Positions 1-8,158 of a DNA stretch of 64,000 nucleotides are shown here, one piece after another; the first letter of the stretch is position 1, and every line of letters starts with the position of its first letter. The notes below the pieces were generated by a model. The model saw only the letters and a program-made list of their open reading frames with translations, was not told the origin of the DNA and did no database searches. The DNA is from Polaromonas sp. JS666 (lineage in GTDB: Bacteria; Pseudomonadota; Gammaproteobacteria; Burkholderiales; Burkholderiaceae_C): positions 3,658,001 through 3,722,000 of the forward strand of contig NC_007948.1 in NCBI RefSeq assembly GCF_000013865.1, written 5' to 3'. The translations under genes were made by a program, and so were the position numbers.

Positions 1-1
1 C

Positions 2-25
2 GCTGGAGGTACGCCTGGGGAGTAA
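2..25 (+). CDS. 3' end of an upstream gene, unidentified
   Basis: One forward frame is open from the window edge to a TAA at 23-25 and ends in Gly-Gly-Thr-Pro-Gly-Glu. It lies just before an ABC-2 exporter pair, where a HlyD-type membrane fusion subunit is often encoded, so it may be the tail of such a gene. Eight codons are too few to identify it. Confidence 0.25.
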   Translation, partial: AGGTPGE

Positions 26-43
26 AGCCGCGGGGCGGGCGCC

Positions 44-151
44 ATGAGCCGCCGGGCCGCTCCCAAGGCGAATGGCACCGCAGCGCGTAGCGCGGAGGTT
101 ACCCCATGAACCGCCGGGCCGCTCCCAGGGCGAATGGCAGCGCGGAGGTTA
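44..151. repeat. Two direct copies of a GC-rich intergenic repeat
   Basis: Copy one (44-101) and copy two (106-151) both begin ATGAnCCGCCGGGCCGCTCC and end GCGGAGGTTA. Copy one carries a short extra segment before the end. The GGAGG at the end of copy two lies 8 bases before the ATG at 156, so the repeat supplies the Shine-Dalgarno sequence of the next gene. Similar elements are common between genes in Comamonadaceae (family knowledge, not searched here). Confidence 0.75.
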
Positions 152-155
152 AGCG

Positions 156-1127
156 ATGAGCGCCGAGGTCGATCCATCTCCGCTGATTGACGTGCGGGGC
201 CTGACCAAGCGCTACGGCAACCGGGTGGTGGTCGACAACTTCGACATGCGCGTTCCCAAGGGCCGCATCTACGGCTTCCTCGGCCCCAACGGCAGCGGCA
301 AAACCACCACCATCCGCATGCTGTGCGGCCTGCTCACGCCCGACGCGGGCGAAGGCACCTGCATGGGCTACAACATCCGCACCCAGGCCGCGCTGATCAA
401 GCGCGAGGTAGGCTATATGACGCAGCGCTTTGGCCTGTACGAAGACCTGACGATCGCGGAAAACCTCGATTTCATTGCGCGCGTCTACGCCGTGGAGGAC
501 CGCCCCCGCAAGGTACGCGAAACGCTGGAGCGCCTGGGCCTGGCCACGCGCGGCGACCAGCTGGCCGGCGCACTGTCGGGCGGCTGGAAGCAGCGGCTGG
601 CGCTGGCCGCCTGCCTGATCCACAGCCCCCGGCTGCTGCTGCTGGACGAGCCCACCGCAGGCGTGGACCCGGCCGCCCGCCGCGACTTCTGGGATCAGAT
701 CCACGATCTGGCCGCCGCCGGCCTGACCGTGCTGGTCTCCACCCATTACATGGACGAGGCCGAGCGCTGCCATGAGCTGACCTACATCGCCTACGGCAAG
801 CTGCTCACGCGCGGCACCGTGGCCGAGGTGATTGCCGGCGCCGGGCTGGTGACCTGGGCCATTTCCGGCGCCAACCTGATCGAGGTGGCGCACCGCCTGC
901 GCAAAGCCACGGATATTCGCACGGTAGCGCCCTTCGGCTCCACGCTGCACGTGAGCGCCTCCAGCACCCAGGCTATCGAGGATGCGCTGGCCGCGCTGCC
1001 CTTTGAAGGGCTGGCGGTCGAGGCTATCGAGCCCAGCCTCGAGGACGTGTTCATCGCGCTGATGCAGGACGCGCAGGACAACTATTCCGTTGAAAAAACA
1101 GGAGAAAAAACAGGAGCAAAGGCATGA
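156..1127 (+). CDS. ABC-2 type exporter, ATP-binding subunit
   Basis: This is a 323-residue nucleotide-binding subunit of an ABC-2 exporter of the YbhF/CcmA (DrrA-like) type. It energises export of an unknown compound, probably a drug or lipophilic substrate. Visible motifs are the Walker A GPNGSGKTT near residue 45, the signature LSGGWKQR near 147, Walker B LLLLDEPTAG near 165 and the H-loop STHYMDEAE. About 90 residues follow the ATPase core, as in DrrA-type proteins. The start is set by GGAGG 8 bases upstream, inside the preceding repeat. It overlaps the permease gene by 4 bases (ATGA), so the two are translationally coupled. The substrate cannot be read from sequence. Confidence 0.92.
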   Translation: MSAEVDPSPLIDVRGLTKRYGNRVVVDNFDMRVPKGRIYGFLGPNGSGKTTTIRMLCGLLTPDAGEGTCMGYNIRTQAALIKREVGYMTQRFGLYEDLTIAENLDFIARVYAVEDRPRKVRETLERLGLATRGDQLAGALSGGWKQRLALAACLIHSPRLLLLDEPTAGVDPAARRDFWDQIHDLAAAGLTVLVSTHYMDEAERCHELTYIAYGKLLTRGTVAEVIAGAGLVTWAISGANLIEVAHRLRKATDIRTVAPFGSTLHVSASSTQAIEDALAALPFEGLAVEAIEPSLEDVFIALMQDAQDNYSVEKTGEKTGAKA

Positions 1128-2248
1128 GCTGGTCCCGCTTCCTCGCCATCCTGATCAAGGAATTTCGCCAGGTCCGCCGCGACCGCCTGACCTTCGGCAT
1201 GATGGTGGGCGTGCCCATCATCCAATTGCTGCTGTTCGGCTTCGCCATCAACAGCGACCCCAAACATTTGCCCGCCGCCATCGTCGTGGCCGACCAGAGC
1301 GAGTTTTCGCGCAGCTTCGTGGCGGGCCTGGAGAATTCGGAATACTTTCGCATCACCCACCGACTGCAAAGCGAGGCCGAAGGCGACGAACTGCTGGCCA
1401 CCGGCCAGGTGCAGTTTGTACTGGTGGTGCCGCCGGACTTCTCGCGCAAGCTGATACGCGGCGAGCACCCGGTCATACTGCTCGCCGCCGATGCGACCGA
1501 CCCCTCCGCCACCGGCAACGCCATCGCGGCGCTGAGCGGCATCGGCCAGCGCGCCATCGGCCGCGAGCTGTACGGCCCACTGGCTTCGCTGCGACCGGCT
1601 GACGCGCCATTCGAGGTGCGCGTGCAGCGCCGCTACAACCCCGAAGGCCTGACCAGCTACAACGTGGTTCCGGGCCTGATCGGTGTGATCCTGACCATGA
1701 CCATGGTGATGATGACCTCGCTGGCGATGACGCGCGAGCGCGAGCGCGGCACCATGGAAAACCTGCTGGCCACCCCGGCGCGCCCGCTGGAGGTGATGCT
1801 GGGCAAGATCGTTCCCTACATCTTGATCGGCTACGTGCAGGTGATCGTGATCCTGATCGCCGCGCGGCTGGTTTTCAACGTGCCCATGGTCGGCAGCCTG
1901 GTGCTGCTCTCGGTCGTGCTGGTGCTGTTCATCGCGGCCAACCTGGCGGTTGGCTTCACGTTCTCCACCATCGCGCGCAACCAGTTGCAGGCGATGCAAC
2001 TCACTTTTTTCTTTTTCCTGCCGTCGATGCTGCTGACCGGTTTCATGTTCCCGTTTCGCGGCATGCCGGCCTGGGCGCAAGCCATCGGCGAACTCCTGCC
2101 GCTGACGCACTTCCTGCGCATCGTGCGCGGCATCATGCTCAAGGGCAATGGCATCGTGGAAGTGACCGCGCAGCTGTGGCCGATCGCCCTGTTCATGCTG
2201 GTGGCAGGGCTCGTAGCCCTCAAGCGCTACCGGCAGACCGTGGACTGA
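1124..2248 (+). CDS. ABC-2 type exporter, permease subunit
   Basis: This 374-residue membrane subunit is of the YhhJ/YbhR type and partners the ATPase encoded just upstream. One N-terminal membrane segment (about residues 22-42) is followed by a large periplasmic domain. Five closely packed C-terminal segments begin near residue 175. The conserved ABC-2 stretch RERERGTMENLLATP lies between the first two of these segments. No second permease gene follows, so the exporter is probably a homodimeric permease with two ATPases. The start overlaps the preceding stop. Confidence 0.9.
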   Translation: MSWSRFLAILIKEFRQVRRDRLTFGMMVGVPIIQLLLFGFAINSDPKHLPAAIVVADQSEFSRSFVAGLENSEYFRITHRLQSEAEGDELLATGQVQFVLVVPPDFSRKLIRGEHPVILLAADATDPSATGNAIAALSGIGQRAIGRELYGPLASLRPADAPFEVRVQRRYNPEGLTSYNVVPGLIGVILTMTMVMMTSLAMTRERERGTMENLLATPARPLEVMLGKIVPYILIGYVQVIVILIAARLVFNVPMVGSLVLLSVVLVLFIAANLAVGFTFSTIARNQLQAMQLTFFFFLPSMLLTGFMFPFRGMPAWAQAIGELLPLTHFLRIVRGIMLKGNGIVEVTAQLWPIALFMLVAGLVALKRYRQTVD

Positions 2249-2335
2249 GGGTGAACCGAGCATCGCCTGGGACCAGCCCAGTTAACATGGCGCCACAACA
2301 AAGTTAATGGATTCTTGATCCGCTGAGGGAATTTT

Positions 2336-3658
2336 ATGCAACGCATCGTCATCGTCGGCGGGGGCGCGGGAGGGCTGGCCCTGGCGACCCAACTGGGCAA
2401 GCGCCTGGGCAAAAAAGGGCTGGCCGAGATCACCCTGGTGGATGCGGCGCGCACCCATGTCTGGAAGCCACTGCTGCACCAGCTGGCTGCAGGCAGCTTT
2501 GACACGCATGCCGAAGAAATCGAATACCTGGCGCAGGCCCGCTGGAACCACTTCAAGTTCCGGCTCGGCAGCCTGGTCGGCATTGACCGTCACAGCAAAA
2601 CCCTGCAGCTGGCCGCCAGCCATGACGCAGCGGGCCGCGAGATCACGCCAGCCCAACAACTGGGCTACGACACGCTGGTGATTGCAGTGGGCAGCCAGAC
2701 CAACGACTTCGGCACACTCGGCGCTGCCGAGCACACCATCAAGCTGGACAGCCCGCAAGCGGCCCAGCACTTCAACGACCGCCTGATCAACGCCTTCATT
2801 CGCGCGCAAACCGTGCCGCGCACGGCCGGCAGCGGGCGCCTGACGGTGGCGATCGTGGGCGGCGGCGCCACCGGCGTGGAACTGGCGGCCGAGCTGCACG
2901 CCGCAGCGCGCGTGCTGGCCAACTACGGCTTTGACCATATTCATCCCGAAAAGGATTTGCAGATTGTGCTGGTGGAGGCAGCACCGCGCCTGCTGGCGCA
3001 ATTGCCGGAACGCCTGAGCGAATCGGCCCTGCGCGAGCTGCGCAAGCTGGCGATTGAAGTGCACACCAATGAGAAAGTGGTTGAGGTCACCGCGGACGGC
3101 CTGAAGATGGCCAGCGGCAAGGTGGTGCCGTCCAGCATCACCGTGTGGGCGGCCGGCGTGAAGGCGGCTGATTTTTTAAAGACCATTGGCGCGGGGCCCG
3201 ACGGCGCGGAGCCGCTGGAGACCAGCAGGCTCAACCAGCTGATCGTCAACGGCAACCTGCAGACCACCCGCGACCCGAGCATTTATGCCTTTGGCGATTG
3301 CGCCGCCTGCCAGCAGCCTGATGGCACCTGGGTGCCGCCGCGCGCACAGGCCGCCTACCAGCAGGCCATGTACCTGGCCCGGGCGCTGCCGCTGCTGGGC
3401 GCGGGCAAGACAGTGAGGCCCTTTGTCTTCAGGGACCAGGGCTCGCTGGTGTCGCTGGCCGAATATTCGTCGGTGGGCAGCCTGATGGGCAGCCTCTCCC
3501 ACGGCAGCTTTTTCATCGAGGGCCAGCTGGCCAAACTGATGTACTGGGCGCTGCACAAACAGCACCAGCTGGCACTGGGCGGCCTGAAGAAAACCCTGCT
3601 GATCACACTGTCTGAAATGATTGACCGGACGCACCGGCCACGCATAAAGTTGCATTGA
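2336..3658 (+). CDS. ndh: Type II NADH dehydrogenase (NDH-2), FAD-dependent
   Basis: The product is a 440-residue pyridine nucleotide-disulfide oxidoreductase fold protein, best read as the non-proton-pumping NADH:quinone oxidoreductase. The FAD-binding motif IVGGGAGGLALA is at residues 5-16 and the NADH-binding motif IVGGGATGVELAAEL is near 174. A second FAD contact, YAFGDCAA, lies near 318. The C-terminal 90 residues hold amphipathic or hydrophobic stretches, as in NDH-2 membrane anchors. It stands alone between the exporter and a small-protein pair. A sulfide:quinone reductase is the main alternative, but the Cys pattern of that family is not seen. Confidence 0.88.
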   Translation: MQRIVIVGGGAGGLALATQLGKRLGKKGLAEITLVDAARTHVWKPLLHQLAAGSFDTHAEEIEYLAQARWNHFKFRLGSLVGIDRHSKTLQLAASHDAAGREITPAQQLGYDTLVIAVGSQTNDFGTLGAAEHTIKLDSPQAAQHFNDRLINAFIRAQTVPRTAGSGRLTVAIVGGGATGVELAAELHAAARVLANYGFDHIHPEKDLQIVLVEAAPRLLAQLPERLSESALRELRKLAIEVHTNEKVVEVTADGLKMASGKVVPSSITVWAAGVKAADFLKTIGAGPDGAEPLETSRLNQLIVNGNLQTTRDPSIYAFGDCAACQQPDGTWVPPRAQAAYQQAMYLARALPLLGAGKTVRPFVFRDQGSLVSLAEYSSVGSLMGSLSHGSFFIEGQLAKLMYWALHKQHQLALGGLKKTLLITLSEMIDRTHRPRIKLH

Positions 3659-3689
3659 TAATCAGGACTCAATCTAACCGGAGAATGCC

Positions 3690-3830
3690 ATGGCAAAAGG
3701 TCAACAAAACAGCAACAAGATGGTCAAGAAGCCCAAGAAGGACTCGTCACCACCCAAACCGGTGTCACCCGATGCGGTTCGCCCGACCATCGTGACCCAG
3801 GTACCGCTGCGGGGCAAGCTGAAAAAGTAG
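3690..3830 (+). CDS. Small basic protein, 46 residues, unknown
   Basis: A 46-codon reading frame begins at ATG 3690. The product is rich in Lys, Pro, Ser and Gln (start [17 protein letters not shown], end PLRGKLKK) and should be disordered and basic. It ends 7 bases before the VF530 gene, and the pair look co-transcribed. Short proteins of this composition recur in Comamonadaceae and may bind nucleic acid, but that is inference. No domain is recognisable. Confidence 0.6.
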   Translation: MAKGQQNSNKMVKKPKKDSSPPKPVSPDAVRPTIVTQVPLRGKLKK

Positions 3831-3837
3831 GCCAGCC

Positions 3838-4137
3838 ATGGCTGCGCCCTCCTCCGCTGCGCCTCCGGCCGTTCCACCGCAGCCGGGCAACCCGCTGCAT
3901 GGCGTCACGCTGGAAGCCATCGTCACCGCGCTGGCGGAGCACTATGGCTGGGAAGACCTCGGGCAGCGCATCAATATCCGCTGCTTCACCAGTGAGCCCA
4001 GCGTGGCGTCGAGCCTGAAGTTTTTGCGCAAGACGCCCTGGGCGCGCGAGAAGGTGGAAAGTCTGTACCTCTTCATGTTGCGCGAAAACCGGCGCGCCAG
4101 CCCGCCCGTGCACAACTTTCCGCCTCCGCGAACCTGA
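3838..4137 (+). CDS. VF530 family (DUF2132) DNA-binding protein
   Basis: The 99-residue product carries the complete VF530/DUF2132 core from about residue 17. It includes [40 protein letters not shown] and [14 protein letters not shown]. Members are small helical proteins with a structure resembling SAP-like DNA-binding folds; their cellular role is unknown. Short Ala/Pro-rich and Arg/Pro-rich tails flank the core. It directly follows the 46-residue basic protein, which suggests a joint nucleoid-related role (inference). Confidence 0.88.
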   Translation: MAAPSSAAPPAVPPQPGNPLHGVTLEAIVTALAEHYGWEDLGQRINIRCFTSEPSVASSLKFLRKTPWAREKVESLYLFMLRENRRASPPVHNFPPPRT

Positions 4138-4262
4138 CACACACTGCACCCAAACGCGGGAGAGTCGGCGTCCCTCAGTCCGCCGCGCCGCGACATCCTG
4201 GCTAGCACCAATACGGCTCCGTCAAGTTATTCACCCTGAATCGGAATGACCAACACCTTGAC

Positions 4263-4320
4263 TTGTCATTGCGGGCCTGACCCGCAATCCATGGATCCCG
4301 GATCAAGTCCGGAATGACAA
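4263..4320. repeat. Nested palindromic intergenic repeat
   Basis: The element is bounded by perfect inverted ends TTGTCATT (4263-4270) and AATGACAA (4313-4320). Inside are two further hairpins, GCGGG-CCTGA-CCCGC at 4271-4285 and CCGGA-TCAAG-TCCGG near 4298-4312. The result is a three-way junction fold. Very similar elements are abundant between genes in many alphaproteobacteria and some betaproteobacteria. It fills the 237-base gap between VF530 and the pseudouridine synthase, which holds nothing else recognisable. Confidence 0.75.
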
Positions 4321-4374
4321 ACCAGGGGCAAGGGCTTCACTGAACCGTATTGGGCCTAGCCCCTGCCCCCCTCG

Positions 4375-5046
4375 ATGCCGAACACCGACTCCCTGTCTGC
4401 CCCACTGGAAATCGTCCACACCGACGATCTTTTTCTGGTGCTCCGCAAACCCAGCGGCCTGCTCGCGGTACCGGGGCGCGGCGAGGACAAGCAGGACTGC
4501 CTGAGCACGCGCGTGCAACAGCAGCATCCCGAGGCTTTGGTGGTGCACCGGCTGGACATGGGAACCTCTGGCCTGGTGGTCATGGCGCGCAGCCGCGAAG
4601 CCCAGCGCGCCCTCAGCAAGGCCTTTGCAGAACGCGCCGTGCACAAGCGCTATGTAGCGGTGGTCGACGGCCTGATGGCAGCGCCTGCGGATTCGCCCGA
4701 CGGCTGGGGCCGGATCGATTTACCCATCATCGTGGACTGGGCCCGGCGGCCCTTGCGGGTGATAGACGCCGAACGCGGAAAACCCAGTGTGACGCGCTGG
4801 CAGATCCAGCATCATGACCGGCAGCGCAATACCACCCGCCTGCTTCTTGAGCCTGTGACGGGCCGCTCGCATCAGCTGCGCGTCCATCTGCAGGCGATCG
4901 GGCACCCGATCGTAGGCGACGCGCTGTATGCGACGCCCGCCGTGGCGGCCGGTGCCGGCCGGCTTTTACTGCACGCCTGCCGGCTTGCTTTTGCCCATCC
5001 GCTGGGTGGACAATGGATGCAATTTGAAAGCCCGCCGCCCTTCTGA
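4375..5046 (+). CDS. RluA-family pseudouridine synthase
   Basis: This 223-residue RNA pseudouridine synthase has the diagnostic RluA catalytic motif HRLDMGTSGLVVMA at residues 58-71, with the catalytic Asp in HRLD. Other conserved blocks are KPSGLLAVPG near 24 and GRSHQLRVHLQAIGHPIVGD near 163-182. It isomerises uridine in rRNA or tRNA. Its length and lack of an N-terminal S4 domain match RluA/TruC-type enzymes, which act on 23S rRNA position 746 plus tRNA 32, or on tRNA 65. Which of these it modifies cannot be decided from the sequence. Confidence 0.9.
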   Translation: MPNTDSLSAPLEIVHTDDLFLVLRKPSGLLAVPGRGEDKQDCLSTRVQQQHPEALVVHRLDMGTSGLVVMARSREAQRALSKAFAERAVHKRYVAVVDGLMAAPADSPDGWGRIDLPIIVDWARRPLRVIDAERGKPSVTRWQIQHHDRQRNTTRLLLEPVTGRSHQLRVHLQAIGHPIVGDALYATPAVAAGAGRLLLHACRLAFAHPLGGQWMQFESPPPF

Positions 5047-5109
5047 GCCTTTTTGTGAATCGCCTGCTCAGACGGGGTTCGCGATCTCCGGAAAAAATGG
5101 AGCATCGTC

Positions 5110-5760
5110 ATGCGTCCAAAGCCTCCTGACCGGCCAGCTCCATCGGGCTGGAACCGCCGTGCCGTTGCGCTGGCGCTGGTTGCCTCGCCTGTTGTGTGGA
5201 CAGGCGCCCGCGCCCAGCCGGCTCGTCCGCGGCGCGCAACACCCAGCCAGACCGAAGGCCCGTTCTACCCGCTCACCCTGCCGCAGGACGCAGACTTTGA
5301 CCTGCTGCGCAACGGCGCGCTGAATTACACCCAGGGGCAGCCAAGCTGGCTCGAAGGCTCGGTTACCGACCTGAACGGCAAGCCCTTGCGGGGCGCCCAG
5401 GTTGAAATCTGGCAATGCGACCACGCCGGCCACTACGATCACCCCGGCGACGGCGGCCGTATCGACAGGGCGTTTCAGGGTTTCGGCCGCGTGACGGTGA
5501 ATGCACAGGGCGAGTACCGCTTTCGCACCATTCGTCCGGTGGCTTACGGGAGCCGCACGCCGCACATCCATGTGAAGGTCAAGCTCGGTGGCCGCGAGTT
5601 GCTGACGACGCAACTCTATGTGGCCGGTGAGCCGCTGAACCAGCGTGATTTTTTATGGCGCAACCTGCGGGACGATGACGCCCGCGCAGCACTCACCGTG
5701 CCGTTCACCCCTGTGCCGGACGGGCTGCGGGCGCAGTTCCCGCTGGTGGTGGAGGTCTGA
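5110..5760 (+). CDS. Secreted intradiol ring-cleavage dioxygenase-like protein
   Basis: The 216-residue product resembles the beta subunit of protocatechuate 3,4-dioxygenase. All four Fe(III) ligands expected of the family are present: Tyr in CDHAGHYDHPGD (near 113), Tyr in GEYRFRTIRP (near 138) and the two His of TPHIHVKV (near 152 and 154). A basic N-terminus followed by a hydrophobic stretch ending AQA indicates an exported protein, unlike classical cytoplasmic PcaH. No partner PcaG or aromatic catabolic genes are nearby, so its substrate is uncertain. It is probably a free-standing periplasmic dioxygenase of unknown aromatic substrate. Confidence 0.83.
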   Translation: MRPKPPDRPAPSGWNRRAVALALVASPVVWTGARAQPARPRRATPSQTEGPFYPLTLPQDADFDLLRNGALNYTQGQPSWLEGSVTDLNGKPLRGAQVEIWQCDHAGHYDHPGDGGRIDRAFQGFGRVTVNAQGEYRFRTIRPVAYGSRTPHIHVKVKLGGRELLTTQLYVAGEPLNQRDFLWRNLRDDDARAALTVPFTPVPDGLRAQFPLVVEV

Positions 5761-5813
5761 AGCTGGCGGTGGAAGCTGGCCACCCGGAACCCGGGCACCC
5801 TAATCTCGGCGTG

Positions 5814-6251
5814 CTAATCGCGCACAACCAGCACCGGCAAATGGGCATGTGACAGCACCTGGGCCGTAACACTGCCCAGCACCAATTTTTCCAGTCCACG
5901 GCGGCCGTGGGAACTCATGACGATGAGATCGGCACCCACTGATTTCGCTGCTTCAAGGATGCCGCGGTAAATCGCATGGCCCTCAACAATAGAAGCCGTC
6001 ACGGTGATGCCGTGCTCCAGGAAGGCCTGCTTTGCGACCTTGATCGCTTCATTGGCCTCGGAGGTGGCAGCACCGAGATATTCGGCCTGCCCATAGGAGA
6101 AATCTGTTCCCACTCCGGTGAAAGCATACGGGTCTATGACGTAAATGACCGTCACCGCGCTCTTGAACGCCTCGGCAATGGCAATCGCCGTCCCGGTCGC
6201 CTGACTAGCGGTAGACGAACCGTCTACGGGCACCAAGATGTGTTTGAACAT
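5814..6251 (-). CDS. Universal stress protein (UspA family)
   Basis: The 145-residue product begins MFKHILVPVDGSS, the normal start of UspA proteins, and ends with the ATP-binding motif in VMSSHGRRGLEKLVLGSVTAQVL followed by HLPVLVVRD. The G-2x-G-9x-G(S/T) pattern suggests an ATP-binding member. An in-frame ATG 16 codons upstream is rejected: AAGGAG lies just before the ATG at 6251, and family alignment starts there. It stands alone, convergent with the dioxygenase gene. A perfect inverted repeat lies 45 bases upstream. Confidence 0.92.
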   Translation of the reverse strand: MFKHILVPVDGSSTASQATGTAIAIAEAFKSAVTVIYVIDPYAFTGVGTDFSYGQAEYLGAATSEANEAIKVAKQAFLEHGITVTASIVEGHAIYRGILEAAKSVGADLIVMSSHGRRGLEKLVLGSVTAQVLSHAHLPVLVVRD

Positions 6252-6295
6252 GACGCAATCTCCTTGAGAGTCATGAGAAGATTCTGAGGCACGAA

Positions 6296-6313
6296 CCATT
6301 GTTCGGTCAATGG
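6296..6313. promoter_or_regulatory. Inverted repeat upstream of the stress-protein gene
   Basis: CCATTG (6296-6301) and CAATGG (6308-6313) form a perfect 6-base inverted repeat with a 6-base spacer. It lies about 45 bases before the universal stress gene start. It could be an operator or part of the 5' leader; no known regulator site was recognised. Confidence 0.35.
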
Positions 6314-6433
6314 CTGTAGTTGGCCTGCCTGCGTGTAACTTCGCCCTTTCTTATTTTCCGATCTTGACTAAAGCGGAGGGTAAACCCACCCCTGCGCTAC
6401 TGAAGTCTGGGAGCCAGCGCGAACGCTGACCGT

Positions 6434-6715
6434 TCAGGGCTCGATTTTCACGCCCTTCCAGAACGCCACGCGGCCCTTGATCTCCTCCGCCTCGGGCTTG
6501 GGGTCGGGGTAATACCAGGCTGCGTCGGTATTCATTTCGCCATTGACCAGCAGCGAGTAGTAGCTGGCCTGGCCTTTCAAGGCGGACATGGTGTGGTGGT
6601 TGCTGAACGTCACGTAGTCGCGGTTGAGCGAGCTCTCGGGGAAATAGTGGTTGCCCTCGACCACCACGATGTCATCGCTCTGCGCTATCACTACGCCGTT
6701 CCAGATTGCTTTCAT
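6434..6715 (-). CDS. DUF427 domain protein
   Basis: The 93-residue product is a DUF427 (beta-tent fold) protein: MKAIWNGVVIAQSDDIVVVE, then EGNHYFPESSL and YYSLLVNGE, with AAWYYPDP and GRVAFWKGVKIE at the C-terminus. DUF427 proteins are widespread small cytoplasmic proteins of unsettled function. The frame is open much further upstream, but GAGGAAAA sits just before the ATG at 6715 and family similarity begins there. That makes the compact length correct. Confidence 0.9.
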   Translation of the reverse strand: MKAIWNGVVIAQSDDIVVVEGNHYFPESSLNRDYVTFSNHHTMSALKGQASYYSLLVNGEMNTDAAWYYPDPKPEAEEIKGRVAFWKGVKIEP

Positions 6716-6884
6716 TGATTTTTTCCTCAAATTTGCTGAAGTGCAGTCAATCTTCGCACAATGCCGGCCAAAAACCGCAGCTGACCGGGGCTCGCCGTGG
6801 CTGCAAGCGCAAACGCCGAGCCCATAAAAAAAAGCGCTGGTGGCTAGCACCGGCGCCTTCAGGAAGATCGAGTGAACGCGCGAC

Positions 6885-7316
6885 TCAATCGTCGTGATCG
6901 CCCTTGCCATGGCCTTTGCCGTGATGCTTGTCCTTCTTTTCCTTGTAGTCCCTGTGTTCCCTGTATTTGACGCGCTCGTAGTCGTCATCGCCATCGACCC
7001 TGACGAAGTACACAGGCTGGCCGCAGGCGTTGTACCTGGCGCAATGCTTGGACCATTTTTTGGCGTGGCCGGGCGGCACGTGCAAATACAGCGGCTGCTG
7101 CACCATAACCGGCGAGCGCTGAATGACGACGGGCTGGGTGTAGATCAGCGGTGGCGGCGGCGCATTGCCGATGTCAATGCGGCCGTACACGCCCGGTGCC
7201 AGCGCACCTTCGACGGTGGCGCTCACGTACGGAGTGGCGGCCTGGGCGGCACCGACCCACAAGGCGGACAGGACGACAAGGTTCGCGATCAGCAGGGGTC
7301 TGACAAATATTTTCAC
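6885..7316 (-). CDS. Exported basic protein, unknown
   Basis: The 143-residue product has a clear signal peptide (hydrophobic stretch about residues 8-22, ending GAAQA-ATP). The mature part opens with YVSATVEGALAPGVYGRIDIG and a Pro-rich PPPPLIYTQPVVI segment. A region with two Cys (SKHCARYNACGQPVYFVRVD) follows, then a Lys/His/Asp-rich tail ending GKGHGKGDHDD. Similar exported proteins of unknown role occur in Comamonadaceae. The two Cys may form a disulfide and the His/Asp tail could bind metal (inference). Confidence 0.7.
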   Translation of the reverse strand: MKIFVRPLLIANLVVLSALWVGAAQAATPYVSATVEGALAPGVYGRIDIGNAPPPPLIYTQPVVIQRSPVMVQQPLYLHVPPGHAKKWSKHCARYNACGQPVYFVRVDGDDDYERVKYREHRDYKEKKDKHHGKGHGKGDHDD

Positions 7317-7338
7317 AGTGTTGCTCTTTCCGGGTTAA

Positions 7339-7992
7339 TCAGCCGGCGGCCGATGCTGCAGGCGCCAGCCGAAGCGTATTGCCTTCGACGACCACCCGCG
7401 AACCGACAGCGATCGCGCTCCCATGTTCCAGGGTGCGTACGGACCCGTTGTGCATGCGCACGCGTGTCTGGTAAACGGTGACCTTCTTCATATTCTTCTC
7501 GATGGTGTTACCGGCGTAGGCGCCGCCTGCGACGCCGAGCACCGTCATGGCGGTCTTGCCATTGCCGCCGCCGACCTGGTTGCCCAGCAGGCCACCGACG
7601 ACACCGCCGGCGACGGTACCCAGGCCCACCGTGGTGCCGCCAACGGCAACACCGTTGACCTGGCCCTGGCGTTCCACCGCGACCACCGACTCCACCGTGC
7701 CGCAATTGGCGCAACTTTCGGCCTTGGGCGCCTTGGCCACCACGACGGGTGCGTTCCTGGCGCCGGTTGCCGGCGTGTGAGCGGTTTTGGCTGGCTGCTG
7801 CTCGGTCTGGGCAACGGCTTCGGTACCGCCGGGCTGCGCCTCGGTACGGCTGACCACCAGCGCGGCCGCCAGTGCCAGCACGGTCACGCCCATAACCGCC
7901 ATGGTCGGAATGAGCGCCTTGCTGTTGCGCAATTTATCGCCAAAAGCTGGCTCGTTGGCTGGATTGCCGACTGCTTGTTTGTTGTTCTCCAC
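7339..7992 (-). CDS. Glycine-zipper 2TM domain protein
   Basis: The 217-residue product has one N-terminal transmembrane segment (PTMAVMGVTVLALAAALVV) and an Ala/Pro-rich linker with a CANCG motif. A glycine-zipper membrane domain follows (VGLGTVAGGVVGGLLGNQVG, then AYAGNTIEKNMKK), with a short C-terminal beta domain. Such proteins resemble SlyB/OmpA-anchoring 17-kDa antigens. The chosen start is the GTG at 7992, with AGGAG 7 bases upstream. In-frame ATGs at 8019, 8046 and 8226 lack a ribosome site and would add an unlikely tail. It is probably an envelope protein; its partner is unknown. Confidence 0.8.
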   Translation of the reverse strand: MENNKQAVGNPANEPAFGDKLRNSKALIPTMAVMGVTVLALAAALVVSRTEAQPGGTEAVAQTEQQPAKTAHTPATGARNAPVVVAKAPKAESCANCGTVESVVAVERQGQVNGVAVGGTTVGLGTVAGGVVGGLLGNQVGGGNGKTAMTVLGVAGGAYAGNTIEKNMKKVTVYQTRVRMHNGSVRTLEHGSAIAVGSRVVVEGNTLRLAPAASAAG

Positions 7993-8158
7993 GAGGGGAC
8001 TCCTGTTTAAGAATCCCATTTGTAACAAACGCGGCTGATCCGCCATGTAGGAGAAGGTGACAATCGTAAGTAAAGTTTGCAGTCGCGCCGGGCAAGCGGT
8101 ACGTTTCACGCTGTTCATCGGCCTTTGAAACAGGCCGCCATACCCGCTCACTTCGCGC

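Noticed and set aside
99..950. Long reverse frame of 283 codons
   Set aside because: It is antisense to the ABC ATPase, has a His/Gln/Gly-rich composition without any motif, and results from high third-position GC.
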